27,456 bases of DNA from Candidatus Gastranaerophilales bacterium (lineage in GTDB: Bacteria > Cyanobacteriota > Vampirovibrionia > Gastranaerophilales > Gastranaerophilaceae). The notes beneath the pieces were generated by a model, which was not told the DNA's origin, made no database searches, and worked only from the letters and a program-made list of their open reading frames with translations. Below are positions 15,352-22,612 of this stretch, in pieces (positions within the stretch are counted from its first letter, which is position 1; the number at the start of each line of letters is the position of its first letter). The translations under genes and the position numbers were made by a program. The stretch is from NCBI GenBank assembly GCA_900548405.1, contig UNSJ01000029.1:1-27456 (forward strand), written 5' to 3'.

Positions 15352-16752
15352 TTAATGTGTAGTTTTGTGTGGTTTGTAAGCTATATAAGCAAATGTTAAA
15401 CAGAAAATCCCAAATAGAATTCCGAATCCCATTGTGCTTCTGTATGCTGTTAAAAACGCTAAATCATAAATTTTTCCTTCTTCAAGGAAAATATTTTTAA
15501 ATGTTTCAAAAAGTGTTATTGTAACCGCAACGCCTAAAATGTTACCGAGATTTCTAGATAATGCAAGAATTCCGGATGCAATTCCAAGTTCATCTTTATG
15601 CACGCTTGTCATTATAGCATTATTTGAAGGTGATTGGAAAAGTCCGTTTCCTATACCCATTAGTCCTGATGCAAAAACAAGCTGCCACATTTGTACATTT
15701 TTATCATACATTGCATACATTATTAATGCCATTATGTATACAACAGGACCTGCGATAGTGAGGTATCGGCTGCCGTATTTTCCTGATAATCTTCCGCTGA
15801 TAGGTGCAATAACGGATAAAGTTACAGAATAAGGCAGTATTAAAAGTCCTGTTATCAAAGGATTATATTCTAAGATTTCCTGCAGGAAAAACGGAAGCAA
15901 AATACTGTTTGTAAACATTGCCATATATGAAGTCATTACAGCAAGGTTTCCAAAAGTGAAAGATTTGATTTTAAATAATGAAAAATTTATCAGAGGGTAA
16001 TTAATTTTATGATCTCTAAAATAAAATAATCCTCCGAATATTAATGTAATAACGCCTAATGCAATGATTTTAACAGAGCCCCAGCCCCAGCTGTGACCTT
16101 CCGATATTGCCAATAGTAATGCAAAAAGGCTTATTGTAAAATATATGAATCCTTTGTAATCGAATTTAAAATTCTTTCTATCTGTTTTAACGTTATGAGG
16201 AAGCATTTTCCAAGCATAATATGCCCCTGCAAGAGCAACAGGAATGCAAGGCACAAATACAGAGTGCCAGCCGAATGAATTAATAAGTATACCTCCCAAT
16301 GCAGGACCGCTCATTCCGCCGAGTGCAACTATGCATCCGTTTAAACCCAGTGCCTTTCCTCTGCGTTCGTTTTTGAAAATTCCTGCAATTATAGCCTGAG
16401 CGTTAGAAAGCATTATAGATGCACCGAGAGCTTCAAGACATCTGTATGCTACCAACAGAAGGAAGCTTGGAGCTGTGGTATTTAAAAATGCTCCTATTGC
16501 AAAAATTGAAAAACCTATGGAATAAAGTTTATTTTTGGGAAATATATCTCCGAGTTTTCCAAAAAACGGCAGAAATACTGTTAAAACAAGCATATAAGCA
16601 ACCATAACCCATTGAATTTGTGTCATGGTAACATTTAAATCGACTGACATAGGATATAATGCCAAATTTACCGTTGTAGAGTCCAGCATGGCAATAAAAT
16701 TGCCAATTGCAGCTATTACAAACATTGTCCATTTTATCTCTTTGGTCGTCAT
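15352..16752 (-). CDS. MFS transporter, DHA2 (EmrB/QacA-type) family
   Basis: A proton-driven efflux permease of the major facilitator superfamily, 466 aa with about 13-14 hydrophobic helices, typical of the 14-helix DHA2 group. The N-terminal segment FIAMLDSTTVNLALYPMS matches the family D1 motif (LDxTxVNxALP). Motif A is GKLGDIFPKNKLY; motif C is ALGGMSGPALGGIL. Substrate is unknown; relatives export drugs, dyes or metabolites. It starts directly after an extended -10 box (TGT-TAAAAT, six-base gap) and has no Shine-Dalgarno, so a leaderless transcript is likely. A hairpin-rich stretch with the glmU terminator precedes it. Confidence 0.9.
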   Translation of the reverse strand: MTTKEIKWTMFVIAAIGNFIAMLDSTTVNLALYPMSVDLNVTMTQIQWVMVAYMLVLTVFLPFFGKLGDIFPKNKLYSIGFSIFAIGAFLNTTAPSFLLLVAYRCLEALGASIMLSNAQAIIAGIFKNERRGKALGLNGCIVALGGMSGPALGGILINSFGWHSVFVPCIPVALAGAYYAWKMLPHNVKTDRKNFKFDYKGFIYFTISLFALLLAISEGHSWGWGSVKIIALGVITLIFGGLFYFRDHKINYPLINFSLFKIKSFTFGNLAVMTSYMAMFTNSILLPFFLQEILEYNPLITGLLILPYSVTLSVIAPISGRLSGKYGSRYLTIAGPVVYIMALIMYAMYDKNVQMWQLVFASGLMGIGNGLFQSPSNNAIMTSVHKDELGIASGILALSRNLGNILGVAVTITLFETFKNIFLEEGKIYDLAFLTAYRSTMGFGILFGIFCLTFAYIAYKPHKTTH

Positions 16753-16758
16753 AGTTTA

Positions 16759-16767
16759 ATTTTAACA
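16759..16767 (-). promoter_or_regulatory. Extended -10 box of the MFS gene, leaderless geometry
   Basis: On the minus strand TGT-TAAAAT ends six bases before ATG 16752. The -35 region is weak (GTTTCA at 17 bp), consistent with an extended -10 promoter. Confidence 0.5.
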
Positions 16768-16789
16768 TGAATAGCAGTTTGTGAAACAC

Positions 16790-16818
16790 AAAAAAGACGG
16801 GTTAAACTATTCCCGTCT
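16790..16818 (-). terminator. Intrinsic terminator downstream of glmU
   Basis: On the minus strand AGACGGG pairs with CCCGTCT around a ten-base loop and is followed by six T. It lies 92 bases after the glmU stop and just before the MFS promoter. A second possible hairpin, CTCCC with GGGAG, lies upstream at about 16858-16885. Confidence 0.75.
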
Positions 16819-16909
16819 AAAAACTTTTTTCATTGTGCTAAGCACCTTTCATTCCTTCTCCCAAATATTAGCTTTTAAAGCGGGAGTTTTTCTAATAATA
16901 TAGCATCTT

Positions 16910-18178
16910 TTATTTTCTTACCCAATTTTCAATAATTCTTAACGGAGCACGTGTAATTGCTAATGCCCATGAAGGAAGGTTTTTGGTAATAACGCTTCCC
17001 GCACCTACGTTTGTTCCTTCTTCAACTTCTACCGGAGCTACAAGTACTGTGTTTGAACCTATTTTTACATCGTTTTTCAACACAGTTTTACTTTTTACTT
17101 TTGTTAAAGGATTGTAATTTGCCGTAATAGTTCCCGCACCGATGTTTACGTTAGAACCGATTTCGCAATCTCCGATGTAGCTTAAGTGTCCTGCGTTTGT
17201 ATTGTGGTCGATTTTTGCTTTTTTAACTTCAACAAAGTTACCGATTTTGCAGTTATCCGCGATTTCTACATCCCCTCTTAAATGAGCGCAAGGACCGATT
17301 TTGCAGTTATTGCCGATTTTGTTTTTACCTTCAATGTATGTTGCAGGATAAATTGTCGTATCCGCACCTATTTCTGTATCTTCTGAAATCCAGGTGCTGT
17401 CAGGATCAACAATCGTTACACCGTTGTCCATTAATTTATTTAGTTTTCTTTTATTCATTAATTTAGTTGCGGTTGCAAGATTTGAACGTGAGTTGATACC
17501 GTAAATTTCTTCATTATTCTCCATAATGTAAGCATTTACATTTAGATTGTTTTTCTTACCCCATTCAATGATATCTGTTAAATAATATTCTCCTTGAGCA
17601 TTATTGCTGGTTAATTGGCAGAATGCCTGCTTGATTTTGTTCCAATTCAAACAGTAAATTCCTGCATTAACTTCTTTTACTGCTTTTTGCTCCGGAGTTG
17701 CATCTTTTTCTTCAACAATACATTTTAGTGAGTTATCCTTTTCTCTGATAATTCTTCCGTAATTTGCCGGATTTTCAAAAATTGTGCTCATAACTGTTAA
17801 GTCAGAGTTATTTGAATTGTGGTAATCAATGAATTTTTTCAATGTATCTTCTGTAATTAGAGGTGTATCTCCGCAAAGAATAATAACCTGTCCGTCAAAG
17901 TTTTCTAAAGACGGACAAACCATTGAAACAGCATGACCTGTTCCTAATTGAGGAGTTTGAAGAACTGTTTTAGCGTTTTTATATTCTTTTTGAACGTATT
18001 CAGTAACTTCTTCGGCGTGGTGTCCAACAATTACAAACGACTCGTTAACAATATTTTTTACATTATCTAAAACATATCCCAGTAAAGGTTTTTCAAAAAT
18101 TTTGTGTAAAACTTTCGGGGTATTTGATTTCATACGTGTGCCTTTACCGGCAGCCAATATTACGGCTTTAATCTCCAT
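16910..18178 (-). CDS. glmU: Bifunctional UDP-GlcNAc pyrophosphorylase / glucosamine-1-phosphate acetyltransferase GlmU
   Basis: Makes UDP-N-acetylglucosamine for peptidoglycan and surface glycans. The N-terminal uridylyltransferase domain has LAAGKGTRMKSNTPKVLHKI, QLGTGHAV and CGDTPL. A linker helix (residues about 225-245) leads to the left-handed beta-helix acetyltransferase domain with hexapeptide repeats, GNFVEVKKAKI, the catalytic His in NAGHLSYIGD, and GSNVNIGAGTITANYN. Length 422 aa is somewhat shorter than E. coli GlmU (456) because the C-terminal tail ends soon after the last repeats (NWVRK). AAGGAGAG precedes the ATG. It is divergent from mnmA, with overlapping promoter regions. 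Confidence 0.96.
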   Translation of the reverse strand: MEIKAVILAAGKGTRMKSNTPKVLHKIFEKPLLGYVLDNVKNIVNESFVIVGHHAEEVTEYVQKEYKNAKTVLQTPQLGTGHAVSMVCPSLENFDGQVIILCGDTPLITEDTLKKFIDYHNSNNSDLTVMSTIFENPANYGRIIREKDNSLKCIVEEKDATPEQKAVKEVNAGIYCLNWNKIKQAFCQLTSNNAQGEYYLTDIIEWGKKNNLNVNAYIMENNEEIYGINSRSNLATATKLMNKRKLNKLMDNGVTIVDPDSTWISEDTEIGADTTIYPATYIEGKNKIGNNCKIGPCAHLRGDVEIADNCKIGNFVEVKKAKIDHNTNAGHLSYIGDCEIGSNVNIGAGTITANYNPLTKVKSKTVLKNDVKIGSNTVLVAPVEVEEGTNVGAGSVITKNLPSWALAITRAPLRIIENWVRK

Positions 18179-18202
18179 TTATTCTCTCCTTCTAATATAA
18201 TA

Positions 18203-18231
18203 ATTTTACTATTTTGATTGATTTGTGTCAA
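18203..18231 (-). promoter_or_regulatory. glmU promoter
   Basis: On the minus strand consensus TTGACA (18231-18226), a 17-bp spacer and TAAAAT (18208-18203). The plus-strand mnmA promoter (TTGATT 18218-18223, weak TAATTT 18241-18246) interleaves with it, so the two polymerase sites should compete. Confidence 0.75.
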
Positions 18232-18252
18232 ATTATATGCTAATTTACAGAT

Positions 18253-19302
18253 ATGGAAAATAAGAAAATAGCTGCTGTGGCTATGAGCGGTGGAGTAGAC
18301 AGTTCCGTAACAGCTTTATTGTTACAGCAAAAAGGATATGAAGTTATAGGTATTACGGGTAAAATGGTTGATACCCAAGCAGCGGATACTGTTGTTAAAA
18401 ATGCAAAACGTGTGGCTGATATGCTCGGTATAAGGCATGAAGTTTGTGATGTTACCGCAAAGTTTTCACAAAAAGTCATAAGCTATTTTGAAAATGAATA
18501 TAAGAGCGGAAAAACTCCAAATCCTTGTATAATGTGTAATCAGTTTATTAAGTGGGGTGAACTGTTTGATTTTGCCTGTGATAAATTAGGTGCTGATGTT
18601 TATGCAACAGGGCATTATGCGGATATAAAGTATGAAAACGGGATTTATAAACTTTATCCTGCAAAAGATGAACACAAAGACCAGCTTTATTTCTTATACA
18701 GGTTAGGACAAAAGCAATTATCTAAAACGATTTTCCCTCTTTATCATTATAATAAGTCGGAAGTAAAGCAGATGGCTGTTGACTTTAATCTGCCTCCAAA
18801 AGATTCAAAGGAAAGTCAGGATATATGTTTTATTCAAAAGCCTATGACAACAAAAAAATACCTCACAGATAAATTTGGTTCTGAAAAAGGTGATTTTATC
18901 GATATTCTTACAGGTAAAAAATGGGGTGAACATTCCGGCTGCTACCAATACACAATAGGTCAAAGAAAAGGTATCGGAATTGCTGCTCCTTATCCTTTGT
19001 ATGTAATTGATATTGATGCTGAAAAAAATATTGTGTATGTTGGAAGAGAAGAAGATAACTATAAAAAGAATTTAACTATAAAAGGAATAAATTTAACTTA
19101 TCCGATAGATAATAGTGAATTTGATGCGTGGGTTAAAATTCGATATAATATGGAGCATAAAAAAGCTCGTGTAAGATTATATGATGACAGTGCAGATGTC
19201 GAATTTTACGAACCTGTTAACTCAATAACTGCAGGTCAGGCAGGTGTGTTCTACGATATTAATGATAAACATTTAATAGGCGGCGGCTGGGTTATTAAAT
19301 AA
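18253..19302 (+). CDS. mnmA: tRNA-specific 2-thiouridylase MnmA
   Basis: Transfers sulfur to U34 of Lys, Glu and Gln tRNAs, using ATP to adenylate the uridine. The PP-loop AMSGGVDSSVTALLLQQKGY is at the start. The first catalytic cysteine is in NPCIMCN and the second in SQDICFI. The RNA-binding C-terminal region is recognised by GQRKGIGI and by YVVGR-like VYVGREED. Length 349 aa is normal. No Shine-Dalgarno precedes the ATG; a TTGATT with 17-bp spacing and a weak TAATTT end six bases before it, so it may be leaderless. It shares a short intergenic region with the divergent glmU and is followed 55 bases later by hydG. Confidence 0.95.
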   Translation: MENKKIAAVAMSGGVDSSVTALLLQQKGYEVIGITGKMVDTQAADTVVKNAKRVADMLGIRHEVCDVTAKFSQKVISYFENEYKSGKTPNPCIMCNQFIKWGELFDFACDKLGADVYATGHYADIKYENGIYKLYPAKDEHKDQLYFLYRLGQKQLSKTIFPLYHYNKSEVKQMAVDFNLPPKDSKESQDICFIQKPMTTKKYLTDKFGSEKGDFIDILTGKKWGEHSGCYQYTIGQRKGIGIAAPYPLYVIDIDAEKNIVYVGREEDNYKKNLTIKGINLTYPIDNSEFDAWVKIRYNMEHKKARVRLYDDSADVEFYEPVNSITAGQAGVFYDINDKHLIGGGWVIK

Positions 19303-19357
19303 GCTTTACTTTTATTTTTGAAGTTTTATCATGTCGTTAAGTCTAAGGAGGAGAACT

Positions 19358-20776
19358 ATGTATAATCCTAAATCACATGATGCTGATGAATTTATATGTC
19401 ATGAAGAAGTCTTGGAATCTTTAAAATATGCAGAAGATAATAAAAATAACCTTTCGGTTATTGATAAAATCCTGGATAAAGCAAGATTAGGAAAAGGGCT
19501 TAATCATAGAGAGGCTATAATTTTGTTAGAATGTGATGACGAGGAGAAAAATAAAGAAATTTTTTCTCTTGCCGAACAAATTAAAAAGGATTATTACGGA
19601 AATCGCATAGTCTTATTTGCTCCTCTTTATTTATCAAATTATTGTGTTAACGGATGCGTTTACTGTCCTTACCACGCTAAGAATAAACATATTCCAAGAC
19701 GCAAGCTTTCTCAGGAAGAAATCAAAAAAGAGGTTACAGCGCTTCAGGATATGGGGCATAAACGCCTTGCAATCGAAGCAGGAGAAGATCCGGTTAATAA
19801 CCCGATAGAGTATATTCTAGAATCTATTAATACGATTTACAGTGTAAAACATAAAAACGGTTCAATAAGACGTGTAAATGTTAATATTGCAGCTACAACC
19901 GTTGAAAACTATAAAAAACTTCACGAAGCAGGAATTGGTACATACATCCTGTTTCAAGAAACTTATAATAAAAAAAGTTATGAAGAATTACATCCGACAG
20001 GTCCTAAACATAATTACAAATACCACACTGAAGCAATGGACAGAGCTATGCAGGGCGGTATAGACGATGTAGGACTTGGTGTATTATTCGGATTGGAATC
20101 TTATAAATACGAGTTTACAGCACTGTTAATGCATGCAGAACACCTTGAAGCAGTTTATGGTGTAGGTCCTCATACCATAAGTGTTCCGCGTATTAAGAAA
20201 GCTGATGACATTGATCCTGATGCTTTTGACAACGGTATAGATGATGATACATTTGCAAAAATTGCTGCTTGTATTAGAATTGCAGTGCCTTATACAGGCA
20301 TGATAGTTTCAACAAGAGAAAATGCAAGCTGCAGAGAACGCTTGCTTCATCTGGGAATTTCTCAAATCTCAGGCGGCTCAAAAACAAGTGTGGGAGGATA
20401 TTTTAACCCTATGCCTGAAAAGGAAGATTCTGCTCAATTTGATGTTTCAGACAGAAGACCTTTGGATGAAGTTATAAAATGGTTAATACAGCTCGGTTAT
20501 CTGCCAAGTTTTTGTACTGCTTGCTATGGCAGCGGAAGAACAGGCGACAGATTTATGGAAGTTTGTAAAAACCAGCAGATACATAATTTCTGTCACCCTA
20601 ATGCTATTCTCACTCTAAAAGAATATCTTGAAGATTATGCATCAGAAGAAACTAAAAAATTAGGGTACGATTTAATAGCTAAAGAAGTTGAAACTTTAGA
20701 GGCTGATAATATCAAGAAAACTGTTAAAGAAGATTTGGTTAAAATCGAATGCGGCGGCAGAGATTATAAGTTTTAA
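19358..20776 (+). CDS. hydG: [FeFe]-hydrogenase maturation radical SAM tyrosine lyase HydG
   Basis: A radical SAM enzyme that cleaves tyrosine to supply CO and cyanide ligands for the hydrogenase H-cluster. The radical SAM cluster motif is CVNGCVYCPY (CX3CX2C). The C-terminal auxiliary-cluster motif CTAC followed by 22 residues and Cys (CX2CX22C) separates HydG from its paralogue ThiH. LHPTGPKHNYKYHTEAMDRA and GLGVLFGLESYKYEF are typical. The ATG at 19358 has AAGGAGGAG five bases upstream; the in-frame ATG at 19331 does not. Length 472 aa fits the family. HydE, HydF and the hydrogenase itself are not in the window, so they must be elsewhere. It implies an anaerobic, hydrogen-metabolising host. 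Confidence 0.95.
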   Translation: MYNPKSHDADEFICHEEVLESLKYAEDNKNNLSVIDKILDKARLGKGLNHREAIILLECDDEEKNKEIFSLAEQIKKDYYGNRIVLFAPLYLSNYCVNGCVYCPYHAKNKHIPRRKLSQEEIKKEVTALQDMGHKRLAIEAGEDPVNNPIEYILESINTIYSVKHKNGSIRRVNVNIAATTVENYKKLHEAGIGTYILFQETYNKKSYEELHPTGPKHNYKYHTEAMDRAMQGGIDDVGLGVLFGLESYKYEFTALLMHAEHLEAVYGVGPHTISVPRIKKADDIDPDAFDNGIDDDTFAKIAACIRIAVPYTGMIVSTRENASCRERLLHLGISQISGGSKTSVGGYFNPMPEKEDSAQFDVSDRRPLDEVIKWLIQLGYLPSFCTACYGSGRTGDRFMEVCKNQQIHNFCHPNAILTLKEYLEDYASEETKKLGYDLIAKEVETLEADNIKKTVKEDLVKIECGGRDYKF

Positions 20777-20780
20777 TAAC

Positions 20781-21116
20781 TTATTTAGTCTTATCAACAC
20801 CCGGTGCATCTTTAATTACAAACGGTCTTACAAAAGCAAATGTTCCATAAAGAGCAGTCAGAATTCCTGCAGCTAAAAGAGTATTTTTTGTTTTTGGATG
20901 TTTGGTAAATATTCCGCTTAAACTGGTAAGCGCAGTTCCTGCCATAAATCCTAAATATCCTTTAAATATTGTTCTTGGAACCACAACAGTGTCATTCATA
21001 TCTGCAGAATTTTTAGTGCAGGTATGAAATTTTTCCAGAAAACCTTCACGCTTTTGAGAAGTTTCATTATTAAAACTCGGATGACTCTTACATATACCTA
21101 TCTTACTCACTAACAT
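20781..21116 (-). CDS. Small membrane protein, 111 aa, function unknown
   Basis: An unrecognised protein with two hydrophobic helices, GYLGFMAGTALTSLSGIF and TLLAAGILTALYGTFAFV, joined by a basic loop (TKHPKTKN). A polar N-terminal half (HPSFNNETSQKREGF) includes an SF motif like that of two other proteins here. It has no signal peptide and no known family. It starts directly after TTGAAA-17-TATTAT-6-ATG with no Shine-Dalgarno, the leaderless layout. It converges on hydG with a four-base gap and diverges from gap. The good promoter makes it likely real. Confidence 0.65.
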   Translation of the reverse strand: MLVSKIGICKSHPSFNNETSQKREGFLEKFHTCTKNSADMNDTVVVPRTIFKGYLGFMAGTALTSLSGIFTKHPKTKNTLLAAGILTALYGTFAFVRPFVIKDAPGVDKTK

Positions 21117-21122
21117 ATAATG

Positions 21123-21151
21123 ATAATAACTTATATCATTTAATTTTTCAA
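21123..21151 (-). promoter_or_regulatory. Promoter of the 111-aa protein, leaderless geometry
   Basis: On the minus strand TTGAAA (21151-21146), a 17-bp spacer and TATTAT (21128-21123), ending six bases before ATG 21116. The spacer contains the sequence AATGATATAAGTTA, repeated in inverse orientation at the gap promoter. Confidence 0.6.
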
Positions 21152-21226
21152 TTATAAATTAACTTTTTCTTAACATTTCAAAACGACTACCTACTTGATT
21201 AGTTTTTTTGTTAATGATATAAGTTA
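21127..21226. repeat. 14-bp inverted repeat spanning the divergent 111-aa/gap promoters
   Basis: TAACTTATATCATT (21127-21140) and its exact reverse complement AATGATATAAGTTA (21213-21226). One copy contains the gap -10 box and the other lies in the opposing promoter, so it is either a shared regulator site or a shared promoter element. Confidence 0.6.
21195..21223 (+). promoter_or_regulatory. gap promoter (extended -10)
   Basis: TTGATT (21195-21200), a 17-bp spacer ending in TGA and TATAAG (21218-21223): an extended -10 promoter. The leader is about 35 bases with an AAAGGGAG Shine-Dalgarno nine bases before the ATG. Confidence 0.7.
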
Positions 21227-21264
21227 CATGTTAAAGTTTTACAAAAGAAAGGGAGTAAAAACTT

Positions 21265-22278
21265 ATGGTAAACGTAGCAATTAACGGTTTTGGTAGAATC
21301 GGCCGTAATACATTAAGAGCCGCTATCGAAGAAGGTATTTTTGACAAAATTAATTATGTAGCAATCAATGACCCCGGTTTAACACCAGCTCAAGCTGCTC
21401 ATATTTTCAAATATGATTCAGTTCAAGGTAAATTCTGTGGTGATGTAGAAGCTTATGATGAAGGTATTATCATCAACGGTAAAAAAATTAAATTCTTTGC
21501 AGAAAAAGATCCTGCTCAATTACCTTGGAAAGACCTTGGTGTTGAAGTTGTTGTTGAATCAACAGGTTTCTTTACAGATGCAACTAAAGCTAAGGCTCAC
21601 TTAGATGCCGGTGCTAAAAAAGTTATCATCTCAGCTCCTGCTAAAAACGAAGACAAAACTATCGTTCTTGGTGTTAACGGTAATGAATACGATCCTGCAA
21701 AACACGATATCATTTCTATGGCATCTTGTACTACTAACTGCTTAGCTCCGGTAGCTAAAGTTGTTATGGATAAATTCGGTATCGTTAAAGGTTTAATGAC
21801 TACTGTTCACTCTTACACAGGCGACCAAAGAATTTTGGATGCAGGTCACAAAGACCCTCGCAGAGCTCGTGCAGGTGCTTTAAACATCGTTCCTACAACT
21901 ACTGGTGCTGCTAAAGCTGTTGCTTTGGTTATTCCTGAATTAAAAGGTAAATTAAACGGTTTCGCTATGAGAGTTCCTACTCCTGACGTATCAGTTGTTG
22001 ACGTTGTTTTCGAAACAGAAAAACCTGTTACAGTTGAAGCTGTTAACGCTGCTTTAAAAGAAGCTGCTGAAGGCGAAATGAAAGGAATCTTAGTTTATGA
22101 AGAAACTCCGCTTGTATCTTCTGACTTCATCGGTTCTCACCAATCTTCAACAGTTGACGCTGCATTAACAATGACAATGGGCGACAATATGGTTAAAGTT
22201 GTTTCTTGGTATGATAACGAAATGGGTTATTCTACAAGATTAGCTGAAACTACATTAATGGTTGCTGAAAAATTATAA
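21265..22278 (+). CDS. gap: Glyceraldehyde-3-phosphate dehydrogenase, type I
   Basis: Oxidises glyceraldehyde-3-phosphate to 1,3-bisphosphoglycerate with NAD(P) in glycolysis. The Rossmann start is [14 protein letters not shown]; Asp in VAINDPG follows beta-2, favouring NAD. The catalytic cysteine is in [11 protein letters not shown], the substrate loops are [23 protein letters not shown] (joined 12+11) and [12 protein letters not shown], and [12 protein letters not shown] is at the C-terminus. Length 337 aa is standard. Codon use is visibly more regular (GCT, GTT, GGT) than in its neighbours, as expected of a highly expressed gene. It has its own promoter and terminator. Confidence 0.97.
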   Translation: MVNVAINGFGRIGRNTLRAAIEEGIFDKINYVAINDPGLTPAQAAHIFKYDSVQGKFCGDVEAYDEGIIINGKKIKFFAEKDPAQLPWKDLGVEVVVESTGFFTDATKAKAHLDAGAKKVIISAPAKNEDKTIVLGVNGNEYDPAKHDIISMASCTTNCLAPVAKVVMDKFGIVKGLMTTVHSYTGDQRILDAGHKDPRRARAGALNIVPTTTGAAKAVALVIPELKGKLNGFAMRVPTPDVSVVDVVFETEKPVTVEAVNAALKEAAEGEMKGILVYEETPLVSSDFIGSHQSSTVDAALTMTMGDNMVKVVSWYDNEMGYSTRLAETTLMVAEKL

Positions 22279-22301
22279 TTTATTATAATTTAAATCGACT
22301 T

Positions 22302-22332
22302 AAAAGAACCTGATAAATCAGGTTCTTTTTTT
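22302..22332 (+). terminator. Intrinsic terminator of gap
   Basis: A 12-bp perfect stem, AAAAGAACCTGA with TCAGGTTCTTTT around a TAAA loop, running into further T, 23 bases after the gap stop. Confidence 0.92.
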
Positions 22333-22408
22333 ATCCTTATTTTTATTCTTGTGTCTAATTCCGAAAAATAATCATTGAGTAAAGAATATTTTTAAAAGGA
22401 GGAAAAAT

Positions 22409-22612
22409 ATGCAAGCTTTAAAAATTATAACTTATATTTTAGTATTAATTGGTGCCTTAAATTGGGGTTTGGTAGGTCTGTTCGAACTTGATTTGGTCGC
22501 ACTTTTATTCGGTGATATGACAATTTTATCAAGAATAGTTTACTCTCTAGTAGGTATCAGTGCAATCATATACTTTTTCTTGTCATATAGAGAAGTATTT
22601 AACAGAGATTAA
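22409..22612 (+). CDS. DUF378 family membrane protein
   Basis: A 67-aa protein with two membrane helices that matches the DUF378 family. The signature is IGALNWGLVGLFELDLVALL followed by FGDMTILSRIVYSLVGISA. It is probably an inner-membrane protein; the function is unknown across the family. AAAAGGAGG lies close upstream of the ATG. Its TAA overlaps the stop of the convergent M16 peptidase within a shared TTAA, with no terminator between them. Confidence 0.88.
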   Translation: MQALKIITYILVLIGALNWGLVGLFELDLVALLFGDMTILSRIVYSLVGISAIIYFFLSYREVFNRD

